A stretch of DNA of 64,000 nt from Hermatobates lingyangjiaoensis (GCA_026182355.1 JAPFBL010000103.1:1736001-1800000); one strand, 5' to 3'. Shown: positions 1 through 12,340, counted from the first letter of the stretch. Notes: generated by a model from the letters alone, not told the origin. Numbers and translations: made by a program.

Positions 1-996
1 CATAATAATGAATTCCAATTACTGCTTTCCTATCAACTCTGAAATTTAATCAGATTTTTGGTGTGACAGATCGTTTTTTTATTCTTTTTCTAGGATAACT
101 GCTTAGATTTCAGTCTTATTAACAATATTTCTATCAATGTTCTGTTATTTATTTTTGTACCATTCTGTTGTATCCTTTCGTTGTATCCGTACATCCAAGC
201 AATGTATAAATAGAGAATGGCCTTTTATTTCTTAATGTTAACTTTATTTTACAACTAGCCAAGAACTTAAATTACCTTTAACAGGTATTATTTCAACTTT
301 CTCCAGTTTATAGTAAACTTGAGTGTATCTACCTTAAATGAAAGCCTTAACCATACCTTGGTCAAAGTACAAAAGTACTTGTCTACTGTAAATCAGAGAG
401 AATTTACTTTTGACAGTCCAAAAGCAGTGCAGTGAAATCGTTAACTAGCAGCTTGAAGAAGTAGATCAAGTGATAAATATCATTATTATTCTCTCGATAA
501 ATCCAACTCAGACCTTTAATGACACTCTTTATACTACACAAAAAAAAACTTGATTCATGGTATTATTGTCATTTATTAAAGAATAAATAAGCATCTTTTG
601 CTTAAAATCAACTAACTTTAGAGAGGTAAGGACTGAATAGAAACCCTTCCGGCAGGCGATCAAGGGGAGGTCCTGATTGTCAAGATGAACCATTCATATT
701 CTGTTTGAATAACAGTGCCACGAATGTTTGAGAAAGGGAGGTAACTTCATTACTGAGATAGACCACTATCTGCATCAGTTATACTTTTGTAAATAACTTT
801 GGTAGCTCTTTATAAATAACTTTTTGTCATTCCACACAAAAAAAAAGATGAGAAGTGGTAAAAATAATTGAGTACTGTACAAAATGCTAACAAAAGATTT
901 AGCTATATTCATAGGGTGATAAAATTCTGATATCTCTAGGTTACAATAATATTAAAATAACTTTAAAATAATTACTAACAATATGTTTTAAAATAT
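1..996. other. AT-rich noncoding DNA, no gene seen
   Basis: No ORF with recognisable protein character and no clear repeat structure on either strand. It ends where homology to the downstream pseudo-LTR begins. Confidence 0.6.
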
Positions 997-1102
997 TACA
1001 CTGATAAATACTTAACAACAAATAAAAAATCAAAAATATAAGTTAAGCTGATAAAAAAATAAAGACCTTACAAATTATTATAACAAACACATGGGTTTTT
1101 GA

Positions 1103-1357
1103 GTCTGGTTTAGATGCTCAGTCTGGTTTGCAGCGGCACCCACAAACAAGAAATGCATCCAAATAGTACAAAATAAATGTGCCCGCCTTATAGCTAGGGC
1201 TCCATGGTACGCCAGAAATGTTGATATTCAACATGATTTGAGTTTGGAATCTATCTATTCCTACATTGCTCGACTTGCCAGTAATGAAGACAAAAAACCT
1301 TCCACCCATCCAAATCTCCTTGTTCGGGAACTAAATCCTACTCTCAACCCTTCCTAA
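1103..1357 (+). pseudogene. LINE ORF2 C-terminus (jockey-like), truncated
   Basis: This is the last roughly 85 codons of a non-LTR retrotransposon polyprotein, downstream of the RT palm. The open frame reads VWFAAAPTNKKCIQIVQNK, then CARLIARAPWYARNVDIQ, and ends NPTLNPS with a TAA stop at 1355-1357. The QNKCxRLI-APWYxRNxDI block is the well-known post-RT motif of jockey/BS/X-type LINEs. The frame has no internal stop, which argues for fairly recent insertion, but endonuclease and RT domains are missing, so it is dead on arrival. Sixty codons overlap the related fragment at 51351-51547. Confidence 0.75.
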
Positions 1358-1634
1358 TCCCAAGATCCTCAAAGTTTCCTACTTAAACTAAAAATGATGT
1401 CCACATGACTCCAAAAGTATACAGTACCTCAGAGAATGCAAAGCCTGAAGACCAAACGATCACGAAGACGACATATTCCCTTACTGACTGACTCCTCCAT
1501 TCTTGACATTGTTTACTGACCCAACAAAAAACAGCAGGATGAGAATCTAGCAGTAGTGGGCCTCTGGTCCGGAACTGCTATTTACGACATGCACAGTTGT
1601 GCATGGTAATATTCGTTGGTCGTTGGTCGTTGAT
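1104..1634 (+). mobile_element. 5'-truncated jockey-like non-LTR retrotransposon
   Basis: The insertion splits pseudo-LTR copy 1. The uninterrupted copy at 3076-3389 is the empty-site allele, so the boundaries are well set. Flanks are near-identical 12-base duplications, TGGGTTTTTGAG at 1092-1103 and TGGGTTATTGAG at 1635-1646. The insert carries the ORF2 C-terminus and a 3' UTR, and ends in three copies of a 7-mer TCGTTGG instead of poly-A. A sister copy lies at 51351-51798. Confidence 0.8.
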
Positions 1635-1802
1635 TGGGTTATTGAGGGTGGGTCAACACAACAAACACTTCACTTACGTCAACGTTTTGCTATATTAATA
1701 TAGCATCATCAGGGCTGTACATAAAACAAGATTATGTGAGACAAAATATCAGGAGCAGTATTTGAAAATATTACAAACCTAATCAGACCGGTATCACAAA
1801 TT

Positions 1803-2190
1803 TTACAAATGCCTAGAAAAAGTACGCGTTTGATGTGTTGCAATATAGCTGATTAAGACTGGCAATGTTTGCTCTTTGTTAGATGACTTGACAGACCTTG
1901 AAATGTGAAGCATCGCTTTTGTTAAACGTTTCACAGTTTGGTTTGGTTCACAGTTAATTATTTTTATTCCAACAAAATTAAAACTGTGCCTACTACTGAA
2001 GGTATAGTCAGCCAACGAACAAGGAGGTTCCCTTGTTCGTTAAATATTATATTAACATATTAACAACATATTAAATTTTAACATCATTTGTCTGTTGCTT
2101 TATTAAAATCTCCAAATACCTTCCAATCTGCCCAATGTATTGTTAACTACAGTCTCTACATTCTAAATCGTACACAGCACTACGCATATA
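1803..2190 (-). pseudogene. PLE GIY-YIG endonuclease remnant
   Basis: GIY-YIG nucleases form the C-terminal domain of PLE reverse transcriptases and nick target DNA. Minus-strand translation from about 2181 reads SAVYDLECRDCS, then a stop, then QYIGQIGR, which matches the usual start of the domain (a metal-binding Cys pair followed by YIGQT-R). After a frameshift, 2015-1803 continues with HSFNFVGIKIINCEPN and KAMLHI, the H-x-x-NF, EP and KEA-HI positions of the family. The last roughly 16 residues (ISYIATHQTRTF) lie inside the pseudo-LTR and recur in its second copy. At least one stop and one frameshift make it non-functional. No RT palm motifs are visible upstream. Confidence 0.55.
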
Positions 2191-2928
2191 GCTTCTTAGA
2201 ATTTTCGGTCTAGAAAATATACAATATTGTAGAGTCTTTCTTGTTATAAAGCAATTGTACATTTCACCTTGTCTTGAAGACCTTTTCTAAGCTTCTCTAA
2301 AAGACTTTGATGTAAATCATCCCACTGTATTAATTACTTGTGCCAGTGTGTTATCATTGGGTATGAACTCCAGGTTGTCTTGATTTTAATAGGACTTAGT
2401 ATTATGTAAAATATTAATTAATTAAAAATTGTTATATATCTTTAGTTTTGAAAAATGAACGAAACACCTAATAACTGCTACTAAATCTGGTAGAAGTAAA
2501 TTAAAATATGCTGTTATAAATGTATCTATGAGGTTTTGATGGAGTCAAGAAGCCCTCTATTTACACAGTCTTTGCCATCAGCCCATAAGGCATATTAACT
2601 AATTAAAAATAATTTTAAATTGTTCTAATGCCTCATTTTAAGCTCTATTTGTATAAATCACGATTACATTTAGCATTAATTACTTTAAACTAGCCATAAG
2701 GTTTAAAAGATTTTTAAACTATTCCTTTGTCAATGTAGACGCAGTTTTTTTTGTTTCCTTGTACTTTCAGATTGCAAAAATGTGACCTATTTGTTATATT
2801 TCATCTATATTGGATTCGATAATGAGCTAGTCGTGGTATTGGTTGTACATCTGGAGTTTTAAAATTTATTCCACCCTTCTTAAGTTAATTAATTCCATTT
2901 TTTTTAATTCGCACCTGAGGGGTAGGGG
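2191..2928 (-). other. decayed PLE body
   Basis: This lies between the GIY-YIG remnant and the tandem array. I could not recognise RT motifs in any frame; it is assigned to the element only by position. Confidence 0.35.
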
Positions 2929-3075
2929 CTGATGACTTGTGCTCTTCGAACACAATTCTGAATAGTAGAGACTGATGAATTGTGCTCCACGAACACAATT
3001 CTGAATAGTAGAGACTGATGACTTGTGCTCCACGAACACAATTCTGAATAGTAGAGACTGATGACTTGTGTACTG
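2929..3075. repeat. 43-bp tandem repeat, about 3.3 copies
   Basis: CTGATGA starts at 2929, 2972, 3015 and 3058, exactly 43 bp apart. Each unit contains TTGTGCTCC, CGAACACAATTC and TAGTAGAGA. Copies differ at only a few positions (CTTC versus CCAC; GAC versus GAA). TTGTG and CACAA in each unit can pair around a 9-base loop. The array directly abuts the pseudo-LTR at 3076. Confidence 0.9.
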
Positions 3076-3214
3076 TACACTGATAAATACTTAACAACAA
3101 ATAAAAAGTCAAAGATATAAGTTAAGCTGATAAACAAATAAAGACCATACAAATTATTATAACAAACACATGGGTTTTTGAGGGTGGGTCAACACAACAA
3201 ACAGTTTCACTTAC

Positions 3215-3252
3215 GCCAACGTTTCGCTATATTAATATAGCATCATCAGGGC
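3215..3252 (-). ncRNA. hammerhead-like motif, PLE family 3
   Basis: On the minus strand: GCC, core CTGATGA (3249-3243), one extra T, a fully self-complementary 16-base stem-loop with arms GCTATA and TATAGC (3241-3226), GAA, the palindrome ACGT (3222-3219), one T, then GGC. GCC and GGC pair as a short stem I. All invariant core bases are present. The extra base after CTGATGA departs from the textbook ribozyme. In the other pseudo-LTR (1669-1706) GAAA is AAAA and GGC is GAC, so that copy should be inactive. Activity is inferred, not shown. Confidence 0.5.
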
Positions 3253-3389
3253 TGTACATAAAACAAGATTATGTGAGACAAAATATCAGGAGAAGTATTT
3301 GAAAATATTACAAAACTAATCAGACAGGTGTCACAAACTTTACAAGTTGTCTAGAAAAAGTACGCGTTTGATATGTTGCAATATAGCTG

Positions 3390-5528
3390 TATATTCTATT
3401 CTGATATATAGCAATATAACTCTATTCTGAAGAGAAGAGGCTTATGTACTTGCGTACTCTACAAACTACATTTTGAAGGGAAGGAGCTGGCATTTGTGTT
3501 ATTTACTCATTTTAATGTAAAAAACTAATAAATAATAGTCTTCACATACTTGTGTTTAATAAGTTGAACACGTTTATATCACATAGTCTTCTTCAAGTAT
3601 AAATCTAATTTACAATTGTACTTAAGAGTTTAAAACTTATCAGTATAGTTTTAAGATAAGAAAAATGGATATGTACATATCTAATTTCTATAACAATATA
3701 CTACTCAGAAAAATGTACCTTTAAAAATCAATGAGAGGATAATAAAACAGGAATCACTTGCATAGAATACAGAGAGGAAAGCGAGTGTTGGAAGCTGAAA
3801 GTGTAGGGTAGATGATCAAACAAAATCTCACCTTCAAAATACTCAACAAAGAATAACAGCAATAGAAAATCAGCAATGAAAAATTCAAAGAGTAACTCTA
3901 CTTCAGGCTGACAGATAAAGAATAATTGCCCATTAAAACCAGGAACAAGGGCAAATACCTTGGAACCATCATGTTATATAAAAATATTTACAGTATTAGG
4001 TGTTCTGAAGTCAAAGCACGTTCATTCTTATATAAAAGAATACCACATTTTTATGATTTTATTATATTATCAAAAATGGAATGGTCTAACCTCAACTTCA
4101 TTATTACAAATCAGATTAAACTAGCCCAAAATTACTTTAGTTAAAGTGCAATTTTAATGTTTCTATCGTGTAAATATAATATTAACTCCCTAGTAAATTA
4201 TCAAATTTATAAAAAAACTAATTGAGTTATTTAGTTTGTGTTATTGAGGCTATGATATCGGTTATGGCAAAACTTGAAATCATTTGTCAATAACAGTCTG
4301 AAAAGCTATTGTTATTAATTAACTGATGCCCTCAGCCAATGTATCCAATTCATGCCTTTCTAGTTTATTCTTTCATCTACATAAACCCCAGAGTATTCCC
4401 GTCGCTCTGAGATTTCTGATTTAGTATATCCTAAGAATGAGTTCTTTATTGCATAATTTTTTTTTCTTCTTTAAAATAGTATTAGAACTCTTTGACTCCA
4501 AGTATAACCAGATCTTTCTACTTTATCTATTTGTGAAGAGTTTGGATAAATTGTAGCATGATCACAAAAGTAGTAACATGATGAATTCAACTTTTTAAAC
4601 AGTAAGTTCATATGCATATATTTGAGTATCGTAACATTGCTACTTACAGTATTCAGAAGGGTGTGAACAAACAATCACGGCAATAGGGGTGATAATACAA
4701 CTTCCTAAAGACAACTTCTAATGGCGACAATATCAGATTTCCTATTGCGGCAACAATTCAATTTCTGTATGTTATACTTCCACTAAATATTTTTACATTA
4801 GATTTTTGTTATTGATTCTCTAGTTCTTTACTTAAAACCTTTATATATTTGTTCTGAATTATTAGTTTCTAAAGTGTGCTATCAAAAGCTCCTTCACGAT
4901 CTAAAAACCAGCACAGAGTGAATCCTATAACACCTAGGAAGTTGTATATTTTGTTATCCAAAGTTCTTTGAGCTAACTGTAGATTTGGTATTGTGATATG
5001 TAAGTTGCCCGGTAAAAAGATGCTTATTTACCAAAGAGTTCTTAAGTTATTAATATAAAACCTAATAGTTGTGATGTTTAGTGAAATATTCGTTCGAAGG
5101 TCTATTTTTGATAAAATATGAAAATTTGATCAATCCTACAGTATGACCCGAAGAATGCTCCCAAACTTTTGGCTACCTACTTAACAAACTAAATCCATGG
5201 ATGTCATAAAAAATTGTCAAAAAGAAGACTCTGTGAACATCAGTAGATATCAACTTATCATAAACTTGACATCAAATGCTTCTATCAACACTTTACCCTA
5301 GTTATAGTAAAGTAATCTATGGCTCATTTCAGTTTGCATTCATCTGCAGTTTTATGAAATACATCAATTTCATCGATAAATATCTTCAAATTTCTCTTAT
5401 TACATTTATAACACCAATTCCGTTTTATGTGATTTGTGTAATAAAAAATATCGAATGCCCTGCACTCAGCTATACTATAAGTTAACATATTGTGGCTCTA
5501 TAGAATAGTAGCAATTCAAATGGCTTTG
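3390..5528. other. AT-rich noncoding DNA
   Basis: Short ORFs (for example 3926-4144 and 4471-4674) have no domain character or codon bias that would support a gene. Nothing else was recognised. Confidence 0.6.
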
Positions 5529-5650
5529 TTAGCATTAATTTCTTGGTCAAGTGAACATTTAACTGTTACCAATAAACTTTGTCATTTAAATTGTCAAGGT
5601 TAAGTTTTATGATAATGAAATCAATTCTAGGATTTCAATCAATATAATTA
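5529..5650 (+). repeat. 122-bp direct repeat, copy 1
   Basis: Begins TTAGCATTAATTTC and ends CAATATAATTA. It recurs at 6812-6933 with only a handful of substitutions. The two copies flank about 1.16 kb that includes a LINE relic. Confidence 0.85.
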
Positions 5651-6369
5651 GTTAACTATATAATTATAGTTAACATAAACTATATTAATTATTGAATGAA
5701 ACAACTTTTACGATTGCATGATATTTTTTCTGACTTAGTACAGTTTTATAATAAAAGTCATTTGCCTAAAAAGTTTTACTTTATTTTGGAAAGCATTTAT
5801 TAACAATTGTTATTGTTAAGAATAACAATTACTTACAGTTATTGTTTTACTGACTTATAAACTTCAGAAGAAAAAAACACTTAGTTATATATTAAATTCA
5901 ATTGGAATTAAATGTATCCAGAAGAATGCAACTATATTTACATGAACAGTTTGAAAAAATGAATTAATGATGGACTCTTTAGAGAGTTTCATTATAAGAC
6001 TTCGCTGGTATTGACTAGTTTGAAGAGTAGGGTCAAGTGACTGGTCTCATTAAAATTGCAATTGACCAGAGTAATGGTGGAGTTGATTGCTCATCAGGTC
6101 CTCCATTAACTAAGTACCTCCTTTACTGAATACTAAATACTGCCTCCTCTGACTTCCTATTACTCTATGAATGTAGAATTGTTGTAGTGTATCATAGGGT
6201 GGACAGGATGGATGGTCCACCCAGGGAGCCAAGCACCAAGGGATGTTCATTGTTCGAGGAAGGGTAAAATATAAGAAATAACAAATAACAAAATCTGAAA
6301 AATCTACCATTAAAGTGTCTGAAATGGTCGAGCTCATGTAGGACCTTAATCTGCCGAACATCTGATCCC
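5651..6369. other. noncoding DNA with a small perfect hairpin
   Basis: Near the left end, GTTAACTATA and TATAGTTAAC face each other around 4 bases. No gene was recognised. The right half may be the distal tail of the neighbouring LINE. Confidence 0.5.
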
Positions 6370-6800
6370 TAGGCTGTAAGATTTGCATGCACTGTGCGAC
6401 ATCTTCTCAGACCCAGTCTTTGCAAGTCCGCCTCCACTCCACACTGCCTACAGCTCATCTTGGTTTTCCCACCCTGACGCCTACCTAAAGAGTTTCCTCG
6501 ATACAACTTACCAACCACTCTTTGTCGTGGTAACTTTTCCATGGCACTCATAGCTTCAGTCACTACATCCGGTGTCCAGTACAGTTCCATCAGTTCTTAA
6601 TTAGTGCAAATGGCTTCATCACAGACACTGCGAAGAATCTATCTTTTCGAGAGCCTGATCTGTTTCTTTTGCATTTGAGAAATCCCCCAGGTTGCCGCTC
6701 CATATAGCACAACAACCCTCTCCATATCTTTATTTTTGTTTCCCTAATTAGCAATAAACTGGCTTTAAAATTCTGGTGTAGATCAAATAGCATTTCTTCC
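6370..6800 (-). pseudogene. non-LTR retrotransposon RT C-terminal relic
   Basis: Minus-strand frames give the end of a LINE reverse transcriptase. A first segment (about 6793-6590) degenerates into the second (6590-6369), which reads MELYWTPDVVTEAMSAMEKL, then LPRQRVVGKLYRGNSLGRR, then CGVEADLQRLGLRR. This matches the familiar C-terminal pattern in which a P-D-V-V block is followed by LR-GHV-RM, GR-GRP and the C-VE-DL--LG block. Stops and frameshifts separate the parts, so the gene is dead. Subfamily (RTE, R1-like or other) cannot be fixed from this fragment. It sits between two 122-bp direct repeats. Confidence 0.6.
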
Positions 6801-6811
6801 TTGCACTGATC

Positions 6812-6933
6812 TTAGCATTAATTTCTTGGTCAAGTGAACATTTAACTGTTACCAATGAACTCTGTTATTTGAATTGTCAAGGTTAAGTTTTATAATAATG
6901 AAATCAATTCTAGGATTTCAATCAACATAATTA
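6812..6933 (+). repeat. 122-bp direct repeat, copy 2
   Basis: Second copy of the repeat at 5529-5650, same orientation; see that entry. Confidence 0.85.
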
Positions 6934-8949
6934 TTGTTCTTCCCAGAATAATATTAAAAAGTATTGCGGAAAGTATTACTATCTGTCAAACATACATCTT
7001 AATCCTATTTGTCGTTTAATGCTGGTATCTACTTTAACTACGGTACTGGCGTTCATAATTTGGAAAAAATTGGGAAGGAAGGTTATTATATAAGAACTAG
7101 AAAATAATAGCTAAGAAATATCTAGAGTTTAGTGCTAAATATACTTTTTAGTATTAAAAATTGAGCACCTGTTTTTTCAGCATTTTGACTGCAAGAGTAC
7201 TATATATGGAACAATTATACGCTTTTAGTCAAGCATAATGCAATATTAAAATTTGATGAACTCTCTTGAACCACAAAACTTTTAATTTTTACTACAAAAA
7301 AATATTTATAAACATTCATTCAGATATCATATTCAAATTAATAAATAAGTCGAAGATATGGTTAAAAGAATTTTTATGCCGACGAAACCTTTGTGAACTG
7401 AGTTATAGTACATATATTCACTAATGATATTCAAAATTTCATTTTCCATATTAAATAAACGAAGATAGTATTTTCAAAATTGAAGACTAACATATAGAAG
7501 AGTTTATTATATTTCTCAGTCTTTTGTTATAACTCTTTTACAAACATGAAACGAAGTTAATGGAGCTCTCCATTGTTGAAACCACACGTCAACTGATCAT
7601 TTAACTGAATAATTAAGTTTTCTGACTGACTATGCATTGTTTGAGCTATATAGACAGCAGTAATACAATTCCGGTAGGTACAATGCCACTGAATAGATGA
7701 GTTCTCCGAGTCCTTCGCTCTCACTTATGGTTTAATCAAACCATTGTCTTAGCCAGTTCTACTTATAAATCTGCTACAACATTGTTTCTACTTAAAACTT
7801 ATCCTAAACAATATTACTTTTACTGAATCACTCTATACAGTATTCTTATAATGTTTATTTTTTTGTCAGCTACTTTCATTACTTATTGTATATAACCTTT
7901 CAGAGGAAATCGTATTCAACAATTATGTTAATCATTGCAGAACAGAACTCATAATTATAATATGAAAATATATATAATAAGGAAACTTATCTCAGTAAAA
8001 AAAGTTAATATAAATAGAGGTCTGATTGCAGAAGGTCAATCCACAATTGAGAAAGAGCTTTCTGAACAGAGGAAAAAAATACAATAGACCTTTGTAATGC
8101 AGCTGACTGCATCTCATTCTTTCTTTGTTTTGAATGTAACAAGTTCGTTTAATATAATGGTACTTTTAAAACTAAAGAGCCGTGCCATATTTTTTTTTTT
8201 TTTTTTTTTTTTTTTGGATAGATATATAACAAACAAAGCTGAGTTGAATACTCTTCCAGAAATTTTATAAGATTAAAGAAAGTTGCCTAGAAAATAAACT
8301 AAAGGAATAATTTATGACAGATAAATTGCTGTCAAAAGAACAATATGAGATTTTCTTGTGTAAGAATCACACTGAATATCAAATAATGTTGCTATTCAGG
8401 GTTTCATATCATGTGCAGAATTCTTTAGAAGAGAGTTAGAAAAACATCAAGAAGTGTTTCTGATTGAACCTTAAATACTTTAGTCTTATGTGATTATAGT
8501 AATGAAGACATCATCAAGAGATCTCAGAGAAAAATAAACGAAGATGATAAAGAAATTATCAGATAATTACAATTAAACTGGTAACGATAATAACGACAAG
8601 AAAAAATATTTATAATGTAGTAAATATTATAAAATATGAATTGAAAGTCAAATTAAATAGAAATGTTGTTTTAAATCAATAGAGGTCCAACATTATTGTA
8701 ATTTGATTTACGAAATGGCTTCAGGCTAATTAAAAATATGTTTTATGACGTCCACAGTTAAAAAGAATTGACAGTTTTTATAGTTGAGATTTTAAAGGTA
8801 ACATTGAGAAAATATGAATACATTTTTTTGTGGAGACCATTATACAAAAGAAAATATTTATTATATGAAATCACTTATTACGCAAATGAGAAAAATATCA
8901 ATGGCTGATGACAAAACAAATGTACAACAACAAATCTTGCTATTTATTA
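6934..8949. other. AT-rich noncoding DNA with a 26-T run
   Basis: A homopolymer T run occupies 8190-8215. No gene or recognisable element was found. Confidence 0.6.
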
Positions 8950-8957
8950 CATTAGAT

Positions 8958-9456
8958 CAGACATGGGCAACCTGCGGCCCGCGGGCCATATGCGGCCCAC
9001 CACGTGTTTTTGTGCGGCCCTCGGAGATTATCTGAAATTCTATCTAAATATTAAAAATTCTTTTGCTTTTTACTTATTAACAAAAGCTCATCCAGACTTT
9101 TAGAAGGAAATATCAACATAACAGAAAGAGAGAGCTCAATACCAACAAATGTTTTAGTTTTTTCTTATATGACGCACTAATCTTTTGAAGTTGTGTTGTG
9201 ATAATTGTTTACCATAATACAATAATGAGATATGAATAATAATTTTCATTATAAGAACAATAAAAAAGTTAAATAATTGTTGACACATTATTATAGGGCA
9301 CAGTATTTATTTCTATATATTTATAGAAATACATTATACATTTAACCTGTATATATTGAAATATGTACCACAGAAATTACCATGCAGCCCGCGATCATTT
9401 GGAAAGTATACTCGTATAATGCAGCCCCCAGTTCACTTTTAGGTTGCCCATGCCTG
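8958..9456. mobile_element. hAT-type MITE, 499 bp
   Basis: Terminal inverted repeats are CAGACATGGGCAACCT at the left and, on the opposite strand at the right, CAGGCATGGGCAACCT. An 8-bp target duplication CATTAGAT sits at 8950-8957 and 9457-9464. CAG-start TIRs plus 8-bp TSDs are the hAT signature. GCGGCCCGCGGGCC just inside the left TIR and CAGCCC blocks at the right are typical subterminal GC-rich repeats. There is no transposase ORF, so it must have moved using an enzyme encoded elsewhere. Confidence 0.93.
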
Positions 9457-9464
9457 CATTAGAT

Positions 9465-11088
9465 GAAGTAAGAGGAGATTTCATAATTCACAAATTTGTT
9501 ATAAATTTTGTTAAAATTAGAATAGAACTTCTCAGTAACTGTTGAATTTGTTTCTAAAATTTTACATTTCAGATTGTAATGAAAGTAAATGGAAGGTAAA
9601 TATCCAGAAAATAAAATACGCTAGATCTCCTGAACAAGGTATGTAAACTCTAAAAAGAAATTAGACATTTTAGCAATAATAGAATTTTACTTATTGAAGA
9701 AAAATTATAAGTTGACATAAGATTGACTGGATAATTTATTGTCTAAAACCTAATGATGTTGAAAAATTGGCAAATGGAATTTATTTACCAGGCATGTACT
9801 GAGAAGGAGTAATATTATGTATTATCAGACTACAAGATGGTTGTCCTCCAGAATTTTCCTATTGGCTAGGCTTTTGGAACATTAAATACAATTTTTTGTT
9901 TAAACAATGTTGAAGTAACGCTATTTGTCTATGACCTGATGATTAGATGTTATTTATATCTAAATATCTTTATAGATTTAAATAAGAAAAATTTGATGAT
10001 TTATCAATCCATCTAACAAAAATGGGGTGAAAGGCAATCAGGGATGAATATCCTTCCAAATCAGAATTAAGATTATTCAAAACAAAGTGATGATTATAAC
10101 AGAAGAATATATGTTCACAAAATGTAAAACTAAAACTGATACTTTGGGTAAACTAGCTCTCCGCGTACGCCACTTGAGCCAGTACATAAAATGTAGATAT
10201 CGTCTATTGTATTTTGGCAATAGTGCATTATACCAAAGTCACTTTTTAGCCAAATAGTAATTTTAGACAAAAAATTTTTCTCGTAAAGTACTAACTGTAG
10301 AGTTTGAATTTTCTGGACATTAATGAAACTGATAGTAGTATTAACTGTAAATTAGTAAAGATTTTTCTAGTAACTGCAAGGTCAGTCTTACAGTAAAATG
10401 TAAAATTTGTGACACATTGTGCACTAGAAACAAACTGTTGTTACGTATAGGATAAAAATCTCATTTAGTAATTTTGTAATTTGTTCTGTATCTGTAATTA
10501 ACTGAATATTCTTTACATAACTAAATCTTTAACTTATACAATTCGAGCCCAAAATCTTTAAACTAGTTGGTTATTGTATGATTTTTTTTTTGTTTTGTTT
10601 ATCAGGGAATATATTCTGTTGAAACAAGTAAGCTCATTCATCATTATAATAATTATGTAATAAAAAAAAAATAACAATGACCAATTGTAAAAGTAGAACC
10701 TATTGGTTGAGTACTCTACGATGGAAGTCCATCAAATATTGATCATGATGTTTTGATACCAATTCGATGTTATCTATGATTAATGATTGATATCAATCGG
10801 GAAGGCTTCATTATTTTGTCTTAGATTTTTAAACAGCATTTAAAATTCATTAGAAAAACAAATATAATATCAGTAAAGAGAAAACATCAACTACAGAGAA
10901 TATTAACATACAATCCTTTGCAGATAATGCTTAGAAAATACCCTTTTAATGCCTATATGGGTCGAAAATTGAGACATTGATTATTTTCAATAACAAACTT
11001 CAAAAGATATATATTCTCTCAAAATACAAAACTATTTAGAATCTTAGCGTTTTTTCCAGTAGAACACCGTATACACAAAATTACAGAC
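9465..11088. other. AT-rich noncoding DNA
   Basis: No gene or element recognised. Confidence 0.6.
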
Positions 11089-11102
11089 TTCTACTTCAAC
11101 TA

Positions 11103-11425
11103 GGTTAGGTTAGGTTGCAGTGGCAGTTCCACAAGGGAACACACGTAGGCCGAGCATTGCCCTTTGTGATAGCACACAATGAAAATTGATTCTACAGTGG
11201 GAGTCCTAAATTTTGCCTAACTCAAATGTATTTAGAGTAGGGATCTTTAACGAGTATCTGACATCGTACAGGCTCGGGACCGACAGTTTAACGTCCTTCT
11301 CCGAGGGACGACGTGCTCAGATTTATTCACTTCCCGCGTGAATAAATCGAGGGCCAGGTGAGGATCGAACCCCGGTCCTATCAGTTCAGAGGCGAGCACG
11401 TAACCACTGAGCTAGCCTGGCCCCT
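11103..11425 (-). mobile_element. tRNA-derived SINE, full length
   Basis: Read on the minus strand it starts with a tRNA-like head holding an A box (TAGCTCAGTGGTTA) and a B box (GGTTCGATCC), the internal RNA polymerase III promoter. A family-specific body of about 240 bp follows, and it ends in CAACCTAACCTAACC. A 14-bp duplication TTCTACTTCAACTA flanks it at 11089-11102 and 11426-11439. Full length, clean TSDs and intact boxes indicate a fairly young copy. Relatives lie at 12341, 20733 and 63145. Confidence 0.93.
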
Positions 11426-12340
11426 TTCTACTTCAACTAATATGCTTGTTTGATAAAACAATATTTTACTGTTGCTTGACCGAATATCCTGGAAAGGAAT
11501 TGCACTCATTTAGTGCTATTCCAAATAGGTCAAACTATCAAACATCATTATTATTACGACAGCTGAGATGATAGAAGATAAAACTGTAAAAAAAATCACC
11601 AACTTTACTCTATACAGTATCTTTTACTTCTGAATGATGTGCAGGTTAAACCCAGTATTTAGTTTACTTTATTTAGTTCTTTTAATACTTGGTAGATACA
11701 ACCTTTTTAAATCTGAAAATAAATATTATTTAAACAAAGTCCAGAAGTACTGCAAGTATGTTGAATTCAAAACGTATTTTCTTTTAATTTATTATCCTAA
11801 AAGAAGAGGCAAATAAGATTTTGTAATTGTTTATTTTATATGAGATAAGAAAAACATTTACTATGAACCAAGGCTAAGTGTCTGTCTCAATTCTTTGTAC
11901 TACTGATATTTGCTTAATCTTATTTATTGGATACATGGTTTACGCCAATTTGCTCTTTTAATCAGTGAAATGAAGAGGCAAGTAAAGAAGATTGCGCTAG
12001 AACAACTTGATTAAAGGTTGGCAGAAGCCAATTCCTTACAGTTCCAACTAACCTTTTCTAAAACTACATTGTTTGTAAATTGTTTAACTGTTAATAGGTT
12101 TAATAGTCAGGTAATATATTGATGCTCTCCTGTCATCTTCACTATCTGTCAATGAAATCACAAATTAACAAGATATATAAAAGTTTTATTTTTTTTTATT
12201 TATTTCTCTCCTCCAAGCAATGACATAATAATTTTATAAAACCATTGTTGGAAACTTTTTGATCACTAGTTTAAAGGCATTTTTGTGTATGTATAGACAG
12301 ACTTCATACCAGAACTAGACTCCTTTAGTCTTTCTGTAGG

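Larger units (their letters stand above)
997..3389 (-). mobile_element. Penelope-like element relic with two direct pseudo-LTRs
   Basis: A 312-314 bp sequence occurs twice in the same orientation: 997-1851 (with a 543-bp LINE-plus-TSD insertion) and 3076-3389. Read on the minus strand, the order is pseudo-LTR (3389-3076), 43-bp tandem array, about 1 kb of body, GIY-YIG endonuclease remnant (about 2190-1803), pseudo-LTR (1851-997). An ORF ending in GIY-YIG and running into the pseudo-LTR is the known PLE plan. Both pseudo-LTRs carry a hammerhead-like motif on the minus strand. The reverse transcriptase is not recognisable, so the body is deleted or decayed. The GIY-YIG identity rests on motif reading, not on a search. 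Confidence 0.65.

Noticed and set aside
2929..3075. Ribozyme in the 43-bp tandem repeat, because each unit starts CTGATGA
   Set aside because: GAAA is replaced by GAAC and no stem I pairing follows, so the match is partial and could be chance.
2929..3075. CRISPR-like array
   Set aside because: Units are contiguous near-identical repeats without unique spacers, and the DNA is eukaryotic.
11103..11425. A tRNA gene, from A and B boxes
   Set aside because: The boxes belong to a SINE head; body, tail and TSD show retroposition and the cloverleaf is not preserved.
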